From positions 1 to 64,000 of the forward strand of contig NZ_JAPEIQ010000028.1 in the NCBI RefSeq assembly GCF_026041215.1: a stretch of DNA of 64,000 nucleotides, read 5' to 3'. Position 1 is the first letter of the stretch, and each line of letters opens with the position of its first letter. The position numbers were made by a program, and so were the translations under genes. Under the pieces are notes generated by a model. The model was not told the origin of the DNA. It was given only the letters and a program-made list of their open reading frames with translations, and did not search any database. Below, piece by piece: positions 59,256-64,000 of the stretch. The stretch comes from Hoyosella sp. YIM 151337 (lineage in GTDB: Bacteria; Actinomycetota; Actinomycetes; Mycobacteriales; Mycobacteriaceae).

Positions 59256-60121
59256 GTGCCGCAGCACCGCAACCGCACGGGGACAGTGCGGCCACGAAAA
59301 GCCGGCTCCGCGCGGACAACGTCACGCTGAGCTACGGTGACAGGATCGTCATCGAAGACCTCAGCCTCGACATCCCGACTGGGGGCATCACCACCATCAT
59401 CGGACCTAATGGCTGCGGCAAGTCCACCCTGCTGCGAGCGCTCGGGCGGCTTCTCAAACCACGGGCCGGCACCGTGACGCTCGACGGAAAACTCATCACG
59501 TCGATGCGCACCAAGGAAGTGGCACGTGTGCTCGGGATGCTCCCACAAGCACCCATCGCGCCAGAGGGGCTCACCGTGGCCGACCTTGTGTCGCGTGGCC
59601 GGCACCCGCACCAGTCCTGGGTGCGTCAGTGGTCCTCTGATGACGAAAAAGAGGTCTCGGCCGCACTCGAACTCACCGGCATCTCTGATCTCGCCGACCG
59701 CCCTATCAACGAACTTTCCGGGGGTCAGCGTCAGCGCGTGTGGATCTCCATGGCACTCGCGCAGGGCACCGACATTCTGCTGCTCGACGAGCCCACCACG
59801 TACCTCGACCTCTCCCATGCCATCGACGTTCTCGACCTCATCGACCAATTGCACGACGGGATGGGGCGCACAGTGGTGATGGTTTTGCACGACCTCAATC
59901 TGGCGGTGCGGTACAGCGATCACCTCGTTGTCATGAAGGACGGGCGCATCATCGCGCAGGGCAGGCCGCGTGATGTCATCACCGCGCAATTGCTTGCGAC
60001 CGCGTTCGGTTTGCGTGCGACCGTCATCGACGATCCAGCGTCTGATGCCCCGCTGATCGTCCCGATTGGAACCCGGCACGTGCACAGCGAACTGGCCAGA
60101 GTGACTGAAATCACCCGATGA
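59252..60121 (+). CDS. FecE-type siderophore ABC ATPase
   Basis: A 289-residue ATPase. Walker A GPNGCGKSTLL near residue 50, signature ELSGGQRQRVWISMALAQ near 155, Walker B ILLLDEPTTYLDL near 176, and switch His in VLHDLNLAVRYSDHLVVM near 210. Typical of the ferric-siderophore importer class. Last gene of the operon; the next gene (blaI) starts after about 60 bases with its own dyad. Confidence 0.93.
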   Translation: MSAAAPQPHGDSAATKSRLRADNVTLSYGDRIVIEDLSLDIPTGGITTIIGPNGCGKSTLLRALGRLLKPRAGTVTLDGKLITSMRTKEVARVLGMLPQAPIAPEGLTVADLVSRGRHPHQSWVRQWSSDDEKEVSAALELTGISDLADRPINELSGGQRQRVWISMALAQGTDILLLDEPTTYLDLSHAIDVLDLIDQLHDGMGRTVVMVLHDLNLAVRYSDHLVVMKDGRIIAQGRPRDVITAQLLATAFGLRATVIDDPASDAPLIVPIGTRHVHSELARVTEITR

Positions 60122-60134
60122 GTCCCTCGCTACG

Positions 60135-60146
60135 ACTACCCGTAGT
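60135..60146. promoter_or_regulatory. Probable BlaI operator
   Basis: ACTAC-CC-GTAGT, a perfect 5-base dyad, 37 bases upstream of the blaI start at 60183. BlaI/MecI repressors bind ACTAC/GTAGT-type dyads, so autoregulation is likely. Confidence 0.6.
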
Positions 60147-60182
60147 ACGCATCTGCGTCGAAGACTCCGTAAAATAGTAAAA

Positions 60183-60587
60183 ATGGCAGGTCTTGGAGAA
60201 CTCGAGCGGGCGGTGATGGATCACTTGTGGTCCACCGCTGAGCCGCAGACCGTGCGCCAGGTGCACGAGGCCCTCGCAGAGCATCGCACGCTCGCGTACA
60301 CGACGGTGATGACGGTTCTGCAGCGTCTCGCGAAAAAGAAGCTCGTCGCACAGGAGCGAGGTGAGCGCGCCTACCGCTACACCCCGGTTAGCGCACGCGA
60401 GGAACTCGTCGCCGAGCTCATGATGGATGCGCTCAAGCAAGCCGAAGAGTCCGGTGGGCGCGCCGCCGCACTCGTCCACTTCATCGAACGCGTCGATCCT
60501 ACGGAAGTCGCCGCGCTGCGTGACGCGCTTGCGGCTCTCGACCTGCCGGAGACCTCCTCTGGTGACAGCCGCAAGCGCGAACGCTGA
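60183..60587 (+). CDS. blaI: BlaI/MecI/CopY family transcriptional regulator
   Basis: A 134-residue repressor. The winged helix covers residues 5-75: GELERAVMDHLWSTAEPQTV, TLAYTTVMTVLQRLAKKKLV and the wing QERGERAYRYTP. It is followed after about 100 bases by an M56 metallopeptidase gene, the usual BlaR-like partner without a sensor domain. In M. tuberculosis Rv1846c controls Rv1845c and other genes. The start lies just beyond the ACTAC/GTAGT dyad. Confidence 0.92.
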   Translation: MAGLGELERAVMDHLWSTAEPQTVRQVHEALAEHRTLAYTTVMTVLQRLAKKKLVAQERGERAYRYTPVSAREELVAELMMDALKQAEESGGRAAALVHFIERVDPTEVAALRDALAALDLPETSSGDSRKRER

Positions 60588-60685
60588 CGGTGATTGGCGT
60601 AACGGGACTCGATTAATCGCGCCATCACCAGGCACACTAGAAGCGGACGAATAACCGCCGCCGGTGCCGGGCATCAGGGAGCAGT

Positions 60686-61645
60686 ATGAGTGGAACGACC
60701 GCCGCAGCATTCGGCGCGCTTGCCGTGCTGCTCGCAGGACCCGTTCCAGCGCTGCTCAGCCGTGCAAAATGGCCGCTGCGCGCGCCCCGTGCCGCGCTCG
60801 TCCTGTGGCAGGCAATCGCACTGGCTGCCGTTCTCTCGGCCTTCAGCAGCGGCCTTGCCATCGCAAGCATGCTGCTCGTTCCGGGCCCGGATGGCCGCCC
60901 AACCACCTCCCCTACCGACGAGATCGCAGCGCTCGGCCTGCCGCTGTGGGTGCTCTCCGTCAGTGTGTTCGCCATCACCGTGCTTATCGGCGCGCGCCTG
61001 ATGTACAGCACCGCACGCGTCGCGATCCGGACCCGGCGCCGCCGCTCGCATCACCGAATGCTGGTCGATCTGCTTGATCAGCGGGATCCGCGGCTCGCCG
61101 AGTACAGCACTGCGGATTTGCGCGTCCTTCAGCACGACGAACCCATGGCGTACTGCCTGCCTGGCCTGCGGCAGCGGGTGGTCGTGAGTGCAGGCACCCT
61201 CGACCAGCTCGCCCCCGCCGAACTCAGCGCGATCCTCGCGCACGAGCGTGCCCATCTGCGTGCCCGGCACGATCTCGTACTCGAGGCCTTCACCGCGGTT
61301 CATGAGGCGTTTCCCCGATTCGTTCGCAGTAAGTCCGCCCTCGGTTCCGTCCGCCTGCTCATCGAACTGCTCGCCGACGATGCCGCACTCCGCTCTACTG
61401 GCCCGCGCCCGCTCGCTCAGGCACTCGTCACCTGCGCAGCAAGCAAGACTCCTGAGGGAGCGATGGCGGCCGGCGGCCCCTCGACGCTAGTACGTATCCG
61501 GCGGCTCGCCGACGGCACCTACGACGCACGCGTCTCGGCCGCGGCTTACACCACAGCCATTCTGATCCTCGTCGGACCCACGATAGCGGTCGCGGTGCCG
61601 TGGCTGGTCGAGCTATCCCGACTTTTCGGGTTCACACACCGCTAG
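60686..61645 (+). CDS. M56 family membrane metallopeptidase
   Basis: A 319-residue protein. Zinc-binding HERAH is at residues 186-190 (ILAHERAHLRARHD), with the third Glu ligand probably in LLIELLADDAAL about 55 residues later. Three or four membrane helices flank it. It lacks a beta-lactam sensor domain, so it is BlaR1/HtpX-like rather than a full receptor. Cytoplasmic zinc protease that may cleave BlaI. Rv1845c-like position. Confidence 0.9.
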   Translation: MSGTTAAAFGALAVLLAGPVPALLSRAKWPLRAPRAALVLWQAIALAAVLSAFSSGLAIASMLLVPGPDGRPTTSPTDEIAALGLPLWVLSVSVFAITVLIGARLMYSTARVAIRTRRRRSHHRMLVDLLDQRDPRLAEYSTADLRVLQHDEPMAYCLPGLRQRVVVSAGTLDQLAPAELSAILAHERAHLRARHDLVLEAFTAVHEAFPRFVRSKSALGSVRLLIELLADDAALRSTGPRPLAQALVTCAASKTPEGAMAAGGPSTLVRIRRLADGTYDARVSAAAYTTAILILVGPTIAVAVPWLVELSRLFGFTHR

Positions 61646-61726
61646 CGTTTCCGGCTGATCTTTAGCCGATACTCTGGACGTGTCATCGTGACATAAACAA
61701 CACACGTTTACCGTCTAGGAACCCAA

Positions 61727-64000
<2,274 letters not shown>

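Overview
The window is high-GC DNA packed with genes on both strands. It looks like a member of the Mycobacteriales. Evidence: IdeR-type iron boxes, a HAIR (HspR) element ahead of an hsp20 gene, a DDN-type F420-dependent nitroreductase, a mycothiol-type maleylpyruvate isomerase-like protein, a DUF222/HNH (13E12-like) protein, and two blocks whose gene order matches Mycobacterium tuberculosis as I know it: Rv0446c-Rv0449c (DUF1295, ufaA1, DUF1365, FAD oxidoreductase) and Rv1843c-Rv1847 plus Rv1854c (guaB1, gnd, M56 peptidase, blaI, thioesterase, ndh). A free-living oxidative degrader (Hoyosella- or Rhodococcus-like) fits the many oxidoreductases, but the genus cannot be fixed from this sequence alone. 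No rRNA, tRNA, CRISPR array, insertion sequence or prophage was seen.

Layout. 1-7.6 kb: an MpaB/DUF2236 oxygenase, a DUF418 membrane protein with a divergent TetR regulator, a PhyH dioxygenase, and a copper-handling set (membrane protein, YcnI, CopC-CopD fusion, second YcnI). 7.8-16 kb: a small DNA-binding protein, a decayed glycine-rich secreted protein gene, an orphan 103-residue ORF, a DrrAB-type exporter, a TetR/NAD(P)-binding protein divergent pair, and a methyltransferase and an AbiEi-like gene separated and bordered by three copies of one palindromic repeat. 16-24 kb: an alcohol-oxidation operon (aldehyde dehydrogenase, GMC oxidoreductase, SDR) with a divergent PucR regulator, then a desaturase-like diiron domain fused to its own ferredoxin reductase, with a divergent MarR regulator. 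24-33 kb: a six-gene run around a NarL-type two-component system, DUF222/HNH, Nudix and a membrane alpha/beta hydrolase. 33-43 kb: lipoproteins, two YceI proteins, large unknown membrane proteins with a cupredoxin lipoprotein, and a SagB-type dehydrogenase preceded by a 47-codon ORF. 43-53 kb: housekeeping and stress genes, then a lipid-methylation operon with two cyclopropane-synthase-like enzymes. 53-64 kb: ndh, a thioesterase, a predicted iron-responsive small RNA, an IdeR-box-flanked siderophore uptake operon, blaI/M56, gnd and guaB1 (cut by the window edge).

Themes. Regulation is unusually legible: two divergent TetR-family loci and the upstream region of the first gene carry twin dyad operators, a MarR locus has a clean single dyad, and iron genes carry three IdeR-like boxes within about 1.1 kb. 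The best second-look items are the iron-box-driven small RNA (probable MrsI relative), the SagB/47-residue peptide pair, the three-copy palindromic repeat family, the self-sufficient desaturase-reductase fusion, the RDD-FecCD fusion, and a 22-residue hydrophobic peptide gene. Functions are family-level inferences from motifs and context; no database search was possible.
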